From positions 1,302,001 through 1,366,000 of the forward strand of contig OZ252295.1 in assembly GCA_965250195.1 (NCBI GenBank): DNA of 64,000 nt, read 5' to 3'. The notes under the pieces were generated by a model. It did no database searches and was not told the origin of the DNA. It worked only from the letters and a program-made list of their open reading frames with translations. The position numbers were made by a program, and so were the translations under genes. Source of the DNA: CAUZIR01 sp965250195 (GTDB lineage Bacteria; Chloroflexota; Dehalococcoidia; Lucifugimonadales; UBA2962). Shown here in pieces: positions 50,742 to 58,715 of the stretch. Numbering within the stretch: position 1 is the stretch's first letter; every line of letters starts with the position of its first letter.

Positions 50742-51872
50742 TCAGTGCCCGAGCAGCGCCGGCAGTTTCTTGAGTTGTTCCAGATCCCGTATCGACACGA
50801 ACCGGTCGACGTGACCCTCTGCCGCTACTAGCGACCGGGTTGCTTGTTCATAGCCCTCGCCGCCCAGGAGCGGGTTCAGCCAGTACACCCGTCGCACCCG
50901 GCGGCGCATGCGGCGCAGCTCTCGCGCAAGCCTCTCGGGCGACCCCGTATCCCAGCCATCGCTGACCAGGAACACCGTTGTGAGCCGGTCTTGCAGCGCC
51001 GGGTACCGGGTGTTGATGTGAGACAGGCTGTCGCCGATCCTAGTCCCCCCCGACCAGTGGTCGACCGCGTCCCCGATCTTTGTCAGCGCGTCTCGAAACG
51101 TGGGGGCGGCCAGCAGGCCGGTGACACGAGTGACAGAGGTACTGAAAACAAACGTCTCGGCCCGCGTCGTCTGTTGGGCGATGCCGTAGGCCAGCTCCAA
51201 CATGAGCCCGGCATTGCGGTCCATGGATCCGCTCGCGTCCAACGCCAGTAGTAGCCGGGGCGTCCGTTCAATGCGCGTCCTGCGCGGCAGGTACAGCGGA
51301 TCGCCGCCCGAGCCCAGGCTCTTGCGAAGCACGCCTCGCATGTCGATCGTTCCACGTCTGCGGTGACGCCGCAGCCTGCGAGACGGCCGCGATGCCAGCG
51401 CGGCGACGATGCGGGCGGCGACGCGCGAGACCTGCTCGGCCCGGTCCGAGTCCAGCACTGCCAGGTCGGCGCCCTGGTCGGACTCGTTGGTGCTCGCCCC
51501 CGTCCGTACGAGTTGAAGGAGTATGTCCTCGGAATTGGGGTCATGCCACACACCGGCGGCTACCCCGGCGGTGGCTCGCACCCGGGCTTTGCCGGGCAGA
51601 TCGCGGCTTGCGTCTCGGGGCTCCCGCTCCGGAGGAGCATCGAAATCCCAGAAGCGTTGGAACAGCGCGTCGAACGTCGGCACCTCGTGCCGGGCCGACA
51701 CCAGCACGGCCCTCAGCGCCCAGTACACGCTGCCGGGAGTGAGCAGGTCCACCAGCGCCATCGCCCGCAGCGCGTCCACGCTCTCGGGCGGCCCGGCGGT
51801 GAGGCCGTGGTCGCGGAGCGCCCGGCAGAACCTCGTCACGTGCGAGCTAACGTCATAGTCGGCCGTCGTCAT
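50742..51872 (-). CDS. CoxE-like von Willebrand factor A domain protein
   Basis: A 376-residue protein. The N-terminal half is the CoxE helical region (FCRALRDHGLTAGP, ALRAVLVSARHEVPTFDALF); the C-terminal VWA domain has the metal-binding DASGSM and the later Thr/Asp positions (FLVSDGWDTGS), and ends in VYWLNPL, standard for CoxE. CoxE works with MoxR-type CoxD in metallocentre insertion; the likely partner is 5.5 kb away at 44257. Start ATG 51872 lies exactly where transcription should begin from the promoter upstream. Confidence 0.88.
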   Translation of the reverse strand: MTTADYDVSSHVTRFCRALRDHGLTAGPPESVDALRAMALVDLLTPGSVYWALRAVLVSARHEVPTFDALFQRFWDFDAPPEREPRDASRDLPGKARVRATAGVAAGVWHDPNSEDILLQLVRTGASTNESDQGADLAVLDSDRAEQVSRVAARIVAALASRPSRRLRRHRRRGTIDMRGVLRKSLGSGGDPLYLPRRTRIERTPRLLLALDASGSMDRNAGLMLELAYGIAQQTTRAETFVFSTSVTRVTGLLAAPTFRDALTKIGDAVDHWSGGTRIGDSLSHINTRYPALQDRLTTVFLVSDGWDTGSPERLARELRRMRRRVRRVYWLNPLLGGEGYEQATRSLVAAEGHVDRFVSIRDLEQLKKLPALLGH

Positions 51873-51878
51873 ATCGCC

Positions 51879-51906
51879 ATTCTAGCGGCGCCTCGTCTTT
51901 GGTGAA
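51879..51906 (-). promoter_or_regulatory. Promoter of the VWA-fmt pair, probably leaderless
   Basis: Minus strand TTCACC (51906-51901), 16-base spacer, TAGAAT (51884-51879), then six bases to ATG 51872. The expected start is the start codon itself, and no ribosome site is present. The opposite strand up to 52025 holds the leader of the DUF1800 gene, with GAGGAG at about 52014-52019 and no clear promoter. Confidence 0.5.
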
Positions 51907-52025
51907 GGCTCGCCGAACGGGCGTTGTGCTAATATCCGGCCCATCCCAGGTATCGCCCCCTGCACCGGCCATTTTGGCACGAGGGCCGCATATCGCCGGG
52001 GTCGCCACAAAGCGAGGAGAAGCGA

Positions 52026-53465
52026 ATGGCAACGACGGACGAACTCGCCCTAACCGCCCACCTTATGCGCCGCGCCGGTTTCGGCGTGTCTTGGTCCGAC
52101 CTTGAGCGGCTGTCCGGCCAGAACTACGAGCAGCTAGTAGAAGAACTGCTCCACCCGGAGGACAACCCCCCGGTGGACGAGTTCCTTCTTTACCGTTACC
52201 ACCCCACCACCGAGATACCGGGCGGCAACGTGGCCCAGGGTCAGGCCAACTACCTGTTCCACATGATCAACACCCCCCGGCCGCTGGAAGAGAAACTGGC
52301 GCTGTTCTGGCACCACGTCTTCGCCACCGGGAACAACAAGGTCGACAACTGCAACCACCTCATGGACCAGGTGCAGATGTTCCGCGACCACGGCATGGGC
52401 AACTACCGCGACATGCTCAAGCGCATCGCCCGGGACCCGGCCATGATCTACTGGCTCGACAACCAGGAGAACCACAAATACGCCCCCAACGAGAACTGGG
52501 GCAGGGAACTGCTCGAGCTTTTCTCTATGGGTGTCGGGACCTACTCGGAGACCGACGTCTTCGAGGCCTCGCGCGCCTTCACTGGCTGGACCGTCTCGGC
52601 CAAGATGCCGAGATTCCCTTATGGCCGATTCCCTTGGACCTTCGAGTTCCGGGCCGAGGACCACGACGAGACCGACAAGACGTTTTTGGGCCACACTGGC
52701 AACCTCAACGGCGACGACATCATCGACATCGTCGTTGAGCAACCGGCATGTCACCGCTTCATTGCCCGCCACCTGTACAACTTCTTCGTCGCCGACGAGC
52801 CCCAGGTACCGGCCTGGCAGATCGAAGAGCCCCGAGACCCGGCCGCAGTGGACGCCATCGCAAAGGTCTTCGTGGAGTCCAACCTGGAAATACGTCCCGT
52901 ACTGAGATTCATCTTCAACTCCGACTTCTTCAAGTCAAAGGCCGTGCGGTTCCAGAGGGTCAAGTCTCCAGCCGAGGTCGTTGTGGGCACCGTGAACATG
53001 ATCGACGAATACAAGGGGCCCGTGCCCTATCTGGAGATAGACCTCTCCCGGCAGGCCGGGTATATGGGCCAGGACATACTCGACCCGCCCAGCGTAGAGG
53101 GCTGGCACACCGGCAAGGAGTGGATCAACTCCGGCTCGCTGGTCACCCGCATCAACTTCGTCGCGGGCATGGTGAGCAACCCCGCCCACAAGGGCGTGCG
53201 CGACATCATCGACCGGGTCCACGCCGAGCCGGGCGTCGCCTCTCCCGAGGGTCTGGTGGACGCCACGTTGAAATACATGGGCATGGTCGAAGTAGGGCAG
53301 GACACCCGGCGAGAGCTGGTAGAGCACGCCCGAGGCGCCAGCCCCATCGCCGCAAACGAAGGCGGCAACGGAAACGGCCACAGTGCCGCAAATGCGAGCA
53401 CCGACACGGCCGTAATGGAGATGATGTCCCTCATCGCCGCCACTCGCGAATACCAGTTCTGTTAA
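52026..53465 (+). CDS. DUF1800 protein without signal peptide
   Basis: A 479-residue DUF1800-family protein. HLMRRAGFGVSW at the start, FWHHVFATGNNKV, NENWGRELLELFSMGVG, and the ILDPPSVEGWHTGKEWI end segment are family hallmarks. The function of the family is not established. Most members start with a signal peptide; this one begins directly with the domain, so it should stay in the cytosol. The C-terminus has a Gly/Asn-rich tail (NEGGNGNGHSAANAS). It is followed after 30 bases by a DUF1501 gene, the usual partner. Confidence 0.88.
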   Translation: MATTDELALTAHLMRRAGFGVSWSDLERLSGQNYEQLVEELLHPEDNPPVDEFLLYRYHPTTEIPGGNVAQGQANYLFHMINTPRPLEEKLALFWHHVFATGNNKVDNCNHLMDQVQMFRDHGMGNYRDMLKRIARDPAMIYWLDNQENHKYAPNENWGRELLELFSMGVGTYSETDVFEASRAFTGWTVSAKMPRFPYGRFPWTFEFRAEDHDETDKTFLGHTGNLNGDDIIDIVVEQPACHRFIARHLYNFFVADEPQVPAWQIEEPRDPAAVDAIAKVFVESNLEIRPVLRFIFNSDFFKSKAVRFQRVKSPAEVVVGTVNMIDEYKGPVPYLEIDLSRQAGYMGQDILDPPSVEGWHTGKEWINSGSLVTRINFVAGMVSNPAHKGVRDIIDRVHAEPGVASPEGLVDATLKYMGMVEVGQDTRRELVEHARGASPIAANEGGNGNGHSAANASTDTAVMEMMSLIAATREYQFC

Positions 53466-53495
53466 CCGGGTTCTCAAGTCCGAGAGGAGAAAAAT

Positions 53496-54677
53496 ATGAC
53501 CACAGCACAAAAAGACCCGGTCGTCGTCGTAGTCCAGCTATCGGGTGGCAACGACTACCTCAACACCGTAGTCCCCTACGCCGACCCCAACTACTACGAT
53601 GGGCGGCGTAACCTCAACATCCCCGAAGACCAGGTTCTTCATCTCGATGATGAATTGGGCTTCCACCCTGCAATGGGACCGATGGCACGCATGTACAAAG
53701 AGGGCAACGTAGCCGTCATCCACGGCATCGGCTACCAGAACTCGGTGCGCTCCCACTTCCGGTCCATGGACATCTGGCACACGTGTGAGCCGGTGAAGGT
53801 CGGCACAGAGGGCTGGTTGGGCAGAGCTACAAGAGAGCTGGACCCGAACGGCGAAAACCCGGTCACCGCGGTCAACTTCGGCCACGGTCTGCCCCGTGCC
53901 CTGGTGGTGCCGGGAGTCTCGGTGGCATCAGTTGCGGACCTGTCCAACTACGGCCTGCTCACCGACATAGCGGAGCGGGAAAAGCGAGAGGCGGTGCTGC
54001 AGCGCTTCACCAACATCTACGCCCCTGAGATGGGAGCGGGGCAAGTTATGGATTATCTCGGCCAGACAGGTCGTGACGCCCTGAAGGGGGCCGACATCCT
54101 CAAGGCCGCGCCTCAGAAATACAACTCCACCGTCGAGTACGCTTCGACCGGCATCGCCCGGAGCCTGCGGGACATCGCCATGACCCATACGGCCAACCTC
54201 GGCACCCGCATCTTCTACACCCAGCACGGCAGCTACGACACCCACGCCGGGCAGGCGGCTGCCCATCACAAGTTGTGGTCCGAGCTATCGGTCGCCATAT
54301 CCGACTTCTGGGACGACCTGCGCGAGCACGACGCCGACGAGAACGTGGTCATGTACCTGTTCTCCGAGTTCGGTCGCCGGGTGCGCGACAACGGCTCCGG
54401 CACCGACCACGGAGCGGCCGGGGTGTCGTTTGTGATCGGTCCCAGGGTTGCGGGTGGCATGTACAGCACCTACCCGGACACCAGGGCAGAGGCGCTGGAC
54501 CAGGGCGATCTCGTCCCCAACGTAGACTTCCGCAGCTCCTACGCCACCATCCTGGAGGACTGGCTGAGGCTCGACGCCGTGCCCATCGTCAAAGGCTCCT
54601 TCGAAAAGCTGGCATTCGTCGGTAGCGGCCCCAGCGGCGGCAATGGGCCCAATGGCGGCAACGGGGCTAGGGTGTAG
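53496..54677 (+). CDS. DUF1501 protein without Tat signal
   Basis: A 393-residue DUF1501 protein, alkaline-phosphatase/sulfatase-like fold. VVQLSGGNDYLNTVVPY, GIGYQNSVRSHFRSMDIW, QHGSYDTHAGQ and FSEFGRRVRDNGSGTDHGAAG mark the family, the last with putative metal ligands. Members normally carry a twin-arginine signal; this one starts within a few residues of the first strand, so it is predicted cytosolic like its DUF1800 neighbour. It also ends in a Gly/Asn-rich tail (SGGNGPNGGNG). Strong GAGAGGAG ribosome site. Confidence 0.88.
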   Translation: MTTAQKDPVVVVVQLSGGNDYLNTVVPYADPNYYDGRRNLNIPEDQVLHLDDELGFHPAMGPMARMYKEGNVAVIHGIGYQNSVRSHFRSMDIWHTCEPVKVGTEGWLGRATRELDPNGENPVTAVNFGHGLPRALVVPGVSVASVADLSNYGLLTDIAEREKREAVLQRFTNIYAPEMGAGQVMDYLGQTGRDALKGADILKAAPQKYNSTVEYASTGIARSLRDIAMTHTANLGTRIFYTQHGSYDTHAGQAAAHHKLWSELSVAISDFWDDLREHDADENVVMYLFSEFGRRVRDNGSGTDHGAAGVSFVIGPRVAGGMYSTYPDTRAEALDQGDLVPNVDFRSSYATILEDWLRLDAVPIVKGSFEKLAFVGSGPSGGNGPNGGNGARV

Positions 54678-54686
54678 GGAGGCGAA

Positions 54687-55694
54687 ATGCTTACGACGAC
54701 AGCGCAGGGGCGAACCTGGGAATTCAGTCACGCGATAGGCCGCATCGCGGGCGTCGGCGAGGGCTTCTTCGGCCCCACTGCGGTCGCCACCGCGCCCGGC
54801 GGGATCTTGTACGTGCTCAATCGCGGCCATGCCGGGGGCGACCTGGGCGTCACCGTGCAAAACCAGCGAGTCTCCAAACTAACGCTTGATCACGAGTTGT
54901 TGGGGGAATTTGGGCGAATGGAAATGACCTGGCCCGTCGCGCTCGCCGTAGCGCCCGACGGCCGCGTCTTTTGCACAGACGAGCACCGCAACTTCGTCGC
55001 CATCTACAGCCCAGAAGGCGAGCGCCTGGATCAATGGGGCGAACCCGGCGACGGCCCCGGCCACATGAGCGGCCCATCCGGCATCACCTTCGACAACGAC
55101 GGCAACGTCTACGTCGCGGACACAGGGTCCAATCGCATTCAACGTTTCACCAGTGACGGCGAGTACATCTCCGGTTGGGGCGGTCCTGGGACGTCCCCCG
55201 GCCAATTCCACAGGCCCTGGGGCCTGACGGTCGATGCCGAGGGCTCGGTATACGTGGCCGACTGGGGCAACGACCGGGTGCAGAAACTCACCGGTGACGG
55301 CGTCCACCTGATGACCCTGGGCAACGAGAACACCCACATGTCCGGGTTGCTGCGCCCCTCCGACGTCGCCATCGACTCGGCAGGCGACATCTACGTCGTG
55401 GACTGGGGCAACCACCGCGTCCGCATCTACGATCCGTCCGGCGCCCCATTAGCATCGCTGATCGGAGACGACCAGGAGTTTTCCAAGTGGGCAAAGGCCG
55501 TCGTCGAGTCCAACCCCGACGTGGTCAAGGCATTCAGGCGCGTCGATGACCTCTCGCCCATGTACCGGTTCAACCGGCCCACGGGCATCGCCATCGACGA
55601 ACACGACCGCATCATCATCTCGGACACCAACCGGGGCCGGGTGCAGGTCTACGCCAGGGAAACGGACTTCACCGAAGCCCAGTTCAACCTTTAA
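54687..55694 (+). CDS. NHL-repeat beta-propeller protein
   Basis: A 335-residue protein made of about six NHL repeats, each with a pattern like PSGITFDNDGNVYVADTGSNRIQRF (seen as PSGITF, NVYVADTGSNRI; PWGLTV, SVYVADWGNDRV; PSDVAI, DIYVVDWGNHRV; PTGIAI, IIISDTNRGRV). No signal peptide. A beta-propeller scaffold or binding role is likely; enzymatic members (peptidyl-glycine lyase) are not indicated. It starts nine bases after the DUF1501 gene with GGGAGG in front, and overlaps the next gene by one base. Confidence 0.87.
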   Translation: MLTTTAQGRTWEFSHAIGRIAGVGEGFFGPTAVATAPGGILYVLNRGHAGGDLGVTVQNQRVSKLTLDHELLGEFGRMEMTWPVALAVAPDGRVFCTDEHRNFVAIYSPEGERLDQWGEPGDGPGHMSGPSGITFDNDGNVYVADTGSNRIQRFTSDGEYISGWGGPGTSPGQFHRPWGLTVDAEGSVYVADWGNDRVQKLTGDGVHLMTLGNENTHMSGLLRPSDVAIDSAGDIYVVDWGNHRVRIYDPSGAPLASLIGDDQEFSKWAKAVVESNPDVVKAFRRVDDLSPMYRFNRPTGIAIDEHDRIIISDTNRGRVQVYARETDFTEAQFNL

Positions 55695-56032
55695 TGCCGA
55701 TGATGGTGGGCTTCTCGGCCCAGCGCTCCGAGGCGTTGCGGCGTGAGGTCGAGCGCTACGTCGCCATGATGCCGACGCTCGGTGTAGATCGCGCCGTATT
55801 GATCGGCGACCTCGCCGTCGGCAACGTCGAGCCAACGACCCCTGTTCAGCTCGTCGTCGTGCACGAAACGGACGCGCCCTTTTCCCGCAGGGCCGACTTC
55901 TTCTACAGCCATCTGGAGCCCCGCGTCGCCCTGGACGTGACCGTCTACACCCGTGACGAGTTTTTCGAAATCTCGGAAGGCGACGGCCCTGCCGGTCAGC
56001 TCATAAGGTCCGGCGACTCCATCTTCGGCTGA
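55694..56032 (+). CDS. Degenerate minimal nucleotidyltransferase (MNT-like)
   Basis: A 112-residue protein with the size and strand pattern of MNT-type nucleotidyltransferases. The GS motif is GD (Gly38-Asp39) and the metal-binding DxD region reads TTPVQL (about 48-53), so catalytic residues appear lost. The following strand (LVVVHETD) and the later LDVTVYTRDEF strand fit the fold. It overlaps both the NHL gene and the HEPN gene by one base each, hence is translationally coupled. Assignment rests on fold pattern and the HEPN neighbour. Confidence 0.6.
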   Translation: MPMMVGFSAQRSEALRREVERYVAMMPTLGVDRAVLIGDLAVGNVEPTTPVQLVVVHETDAPFSRRADFFYSHLEPRVALDVTVYTRDEFFEISEGDGPAGQLIRSGDSIFG

Positions 56033-56439
56033 TGGCAGGCGTGAAAAACAACGGCGCGCGCTGGGTGAGTCAGGCCGCACGCGACCTGGGCGACGCCGGT
56101 TACCTGCGCGACGGAGGTCGGCACAACACGGCCTGCTTCATGGCTCACCAGGCCGCGGTCAAGGCGTTAACCGGCTACCTGTACGTCGAGGGTGCCGAGG
56201 CCGTGTGGGGCTCGTCCGTCGCCGACCTGTGCGAGGACGCGGGCGTCTTCGACCAGAGCTTCTTCACTCTCAAGGCCGACACTGTCTTTCTCGACAAGTA
56301 TGCGAAGGCGACCCTGGCGCCCGACATGCTGCCCGGCGGCATCCCCGCCGACGCTTATGATGACCTCGAATCCGAGCGCGCCGTCGAACTGGCGAGCCAG
56401 GTCCTGGCCTTCGTGTCCGAGCGAACCAGCTCTGCTTGA
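56032..56439 (+). CDS. HEPN-domain protein
   Basis: A 135-residue all-helical HEPN protein. CFMAHQAAVKALTGYLY (about 35-51) is the typical second helix, and the C-terminal IPADAYDDLESERAVELASQVLAF matches the family end. The RNase motif Rx4-6H seen in toxic HEPN proteins is not evident in the expected C-terminal place. It is the partner of the MNT-like gene just before. MNT/HEPN pairs are often toxin-antitoxin modules; this one, with both active sites in doubt, may be regulatory or structural. Confidence 0.72.
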   Translation: MAGVKNNGARWVSQAARDLGDAGYLRDGGRHNTACFMAHQAAVKALTGYLYVEGAEAVWGSSVADLCEDAGVFDQSFFTLKADTVFLDKYAKATLAPDMLPGGIPADAYDDLESERAVELASQVLAFVSERTSSA

Positions 56440-56494
56440 AGGCCCGTCGGCCCTCGCCTATAGTCCCCTGAAGCACCGAGCACGAGGAGAGAAA

Positions 56495-57397
56495 ATGGTC
56501 ACCGAGCGCATCGCGTACGTAAACGGCGAAATGGTTCCAGAGAGCGAGGCCCGCATCTCCATCAACGACGTCGGCTTCCTTTACGGCGACGCCGTGTTCG
56601 ACACCACCCGCACCTTCAACGGTGAAATATTTAGGCTCACCGAGCACCTCGACCGCTTCTACCGCTCCCTCAAGTACATGCGCGTCGACCCCGGCATGAG
56701 CAAGCGGGAGATGGCCGACATCACCATGAAAGTGCTGGAGCACAACCTGAAACTGCGGGGAGAGAACGAAGACTACTGGGTCTCCCAGCGCGTCAGTCGC
56801 GGCACTCGTACCCCCGACGGCCTGACCGGGCCGACCGTCGTGATGGAATGCTTCCCCCTGCCCTTCAAGCAGCGAGCGTCCCTGTACAGGGACGGCATGG
56901 CTATGGTCACACCCTCCATTCGGCGCACCCCCCCAGAGTCGCAAAGCCCCAGAGCGAAAGTCCACAACTACGTCAACATCGTCCAGGCCGACCTGGAGGT
57001 AAAGGCCCAGAACCCCGACGCCGTCGCCCTCCTGCTCGACGTCAACGGCAACCTCTGCGAAGGCATGGGCGCCAACATCTTCCTCGTCCGCGACGGGGAG
57101 ATATACACACCCCGCGAGCAGTTCATCCTCGCCGGAATATCCCGCAGCGTGGCCATAGAGATGGCGCACGAGTTGGCCATACCCATGCACGAGGCCGACC
57201 TCGACCTTTACGATGCTTACACCGCAGACGAGATCTTCGTTACATCGACCAGCTACTGCATCGTCCCGGTGGCTTCGGTAAACGGGAGCAAACCCACGCA
57301 CACCGGCATCCCGGCCCCGGTGACCAGGCGGCTGATGGACGCGTACTCCGGCATGGTGGGTCTCGACTTTGAGGCCCAGTACCTGGCCCACTTGTAG
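56495..57397 (+). CDS. ilvE: Class IV aminotransferase (branched-chain amino acid type)
   Basis: A 300-residue fold-type IV PLP enzyme. YVNGEMVPESEARISINDVG (N-terminal strand set), GDAVFDTTRTFNG, and the PLP Lys in AKVHNYVNIVQADL, followed by EGMGANIFLV, match IlvE/D-amino-acid aminotransferase/ADC lyase. The neighbouring branched-chain-type dehydrogenase favours branched-chain aminotransferase. Start ATG 56495 has GAGGAG seven bases upstream; the in-frame extension to 56192 overlaps the HEPN gene and is rejected. Confidence 0.85.
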   Translation: MVTERIAYVNGEMVPESEARISINDVGFLYGDAVFDTTRTFNGEIFRLTEHLDRFYRSLKYMRVDPGMSKREMADITMKVLEHNLKLRGENEDYWVSQRVSRGTRTPDGLTGPTVVMECFPLPFKQRASLYRDGMAMVTPSIRRTPPESQSPRAKVHNYVNIVQADLEVKAQNPDAVALLLDVNGNLCEGMGANIFLVRDGEIYTPREQFILAGISRSVAIEMAHELAIPMHEADLDLYDAYTADEIFVTSTSYCIVPVASVNGSKPTHTGIPAPVTRRLMDAYSGMVGLDFEAQYLAHL

Positions 57398-57407
57398 TTC
57401 ACAGTCT

Positions 57408-57435
57408 GGGGGACATATTTGGAAATTTGTCCCCC
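57408..57435 (+). other. Intergenic hairpin between the two aminotransferase genes
   Basis: GGGGGACA (57408-57415) pairs with TGTCCCCC (57428-57435) around a 12-base AT-rich loop; flanking bases extend the stem by a wobble and two pairs. No T-run follows on either strand, so it is not a standard terminator. It could stabilise the upstream message or adjust expression of the second gene. Confidence 0.5.
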
Positions 57436-57464
57436 GGACCCCCTCAACAAACTTCAACCGAACA

Positions 57465-58640
57465 GTGAGCACCAGCTACCCCAAGATCATGCTTGCCCGG
57501 TCCGACGGGGTCGTCGACCTCGCCTGGGGCCACCCCTCGGACCGGTTGCATCCTCTCGTCACGCTGAAGCCCGCAGTCGATGAAATCTTCGCCAGGGGCG
57601 AGATTGCCGCCCTCCAATACAGCGGCTACCAGGGCTTCGGCCCGTTGATCCAGTCGCTCGCTGGATTCCTCTCTGACGAGCCCTGCTACACCGGTCCCGT
57701 CAATCCAGACCAGCTTTACATCGGCTACGGTGCCTCTCACGGCCTCGACGTCGCATGCACCCTGTTCACCCGGGCCGGGGACACCGTTTGGGTGGAAGAG
57801 CCCAGCTACTACCTCGTGCGCCAGGTGCTCATCGACCACGGCCTCAACATCGTCGGCGTGCCCACAGACGAGCGGGGCATGGACGTCGAGGCGGCAGCCC
57901 TGATGTTGGAGCGTGGGGACATACCGAGCCCGACCCTCGTCTACGTGATCCCCACCTACCACAACCCCATGGGCACCGTGATGCCCGCGGATCGTAGAAA
58001 AGCACTGTTTGACCTGGCCGAGCAGCACGACTTCCTTGTCGCCTCAGACGAGGCCTATCACCTGCTCCACTACGGCGAGCCGCCCCCGCCGCCAATGGCG
58101 TCGTTCGACCGGTCCGAAGACGGCCGGGTCATGTCCCTGGGCTCGTTTTCCAAAATCCTCGCCCCCGGCATCAAGCTCGGCTGGGTTCATGCCAGGCCGC
58201 GGCTCGTCGACCGCTTCACCCGTGCCGGTGCCAACTTCAGCGGCGGTAACAACAACTTTTCCGGCGCCATAGTCGACGTCGCCATCCGCACCGGCCTGCT
58301 CGGCGAGCACCTCGCCAAGTTGCGAAGTACCTATCGCGACCGTGTAGGGGTTATGGAGGACGGCCTCGTCGCTGCCCTGCCTGGAGCGGCTTTTCAGGTA
58401 CCTGGCGGCGGCTACTACTTCTGGATCACGCTGCCTGGCGGCATCGACGCCTCCGAATTGGAGCGTCAGGCGCTGGAGGCCGGTGTGACGCTGCGCCCCG
58501 GCCCGGCATTCTCGGGCGAGGGCCTATTTAGAAACTGCATCAGAGTCTGCTTCGCCCTCTCCGAGTCCGACGAGATCGCCGAAGGCCTGCGCCGCCTGGG
58601 CACAGCCTACGCCGGATTGAGGGACGCGACTCCGGCCTGA
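57465..58640 (+). CDS. Class I/II aminotransferase (2-aminoadipate/aromatic type)
   Basis: A 391-residue fold-type I aminotransferase of the LysN/MocR-C-terminal-like group. YSGYQGFGPLIQSLAGFL, VEEPSYYLVRQVL, IPTYHNPMGTVM, and the PLP Lys in LGSFSKILAPGIKLGW are all conserved. Such enzymes are broad-range, accepting 2-aminoadipate, aromatic or branched-chain amino acids. GTG 57465 is chosen since longer in-frame starts overlap the preceding gene and the hairpin. It lies between ilvE and the second 2-oxoacid dehydrogenase, so it may feed that complex. Confidence 0.85.
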   Translation: MSTSYPKIMLARSDGVVDLAWGHPSDRLHPLVTLKPAVDEIFARGEIAALQYSGYQGFGPLIQSLAGFLSDEPCYTGPVNPDQLYIGYGASHGLDVACTLFTRAGDTVWVEEPSYYLVRQVLIDHGLNIVGVPTDERGMDVEAAALMLERGDIPSPTLVYVIPTYHNPMGTVMPADRRKALFDLAEQHDFLVASDEAYHLLHYGEPPPPPMASFDRSEDGRVMSLGSFSKILAPGIKLGWVHARPRLVDRFTRAGANFSGGNNNFSGAIVDVAIRTGLLGEHLAKLRSTYRDRVGVMEDGLVAALPGAAFQVPGGGYYFWITLPGGIDASELERQALEAGVTLRPGPAFSGEGLFRNCIRVCFALSESDEIAEGLRRLGTAYAGLRDATPA

Positions 58641-58702
58641 GGGCGCACCGGCTGGCATTTCGGGCGTCGCTCACTCGCCTGCGGACGACCCCTCGCCGCC
58701 TG

Positions 58703-58708
58703 TATAAT
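58703..58708 (+). promoter_or_regulatory. -10 box of the second dehydrogenase operon, probably leaderless
   Basis: Perfect TATAAT at 58703-58708, ending seven bases before ATG 58716. Transcription would start at 58715-58716, giving a leaderless mRNA; no ribosome site is seen. The -35 is weak. Confidence 0.55.
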
Positions 58709-58715
58709 CGCCTTT

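Noticed and set aside
56270..57472. Open frame of about 400 codons opposite the ilvE-like gene
   Set aside because: Low-complexity Val/Gly/His-rich translation typical of a codon-bias shadow; the sense strand encodes an intact aminotransferase.
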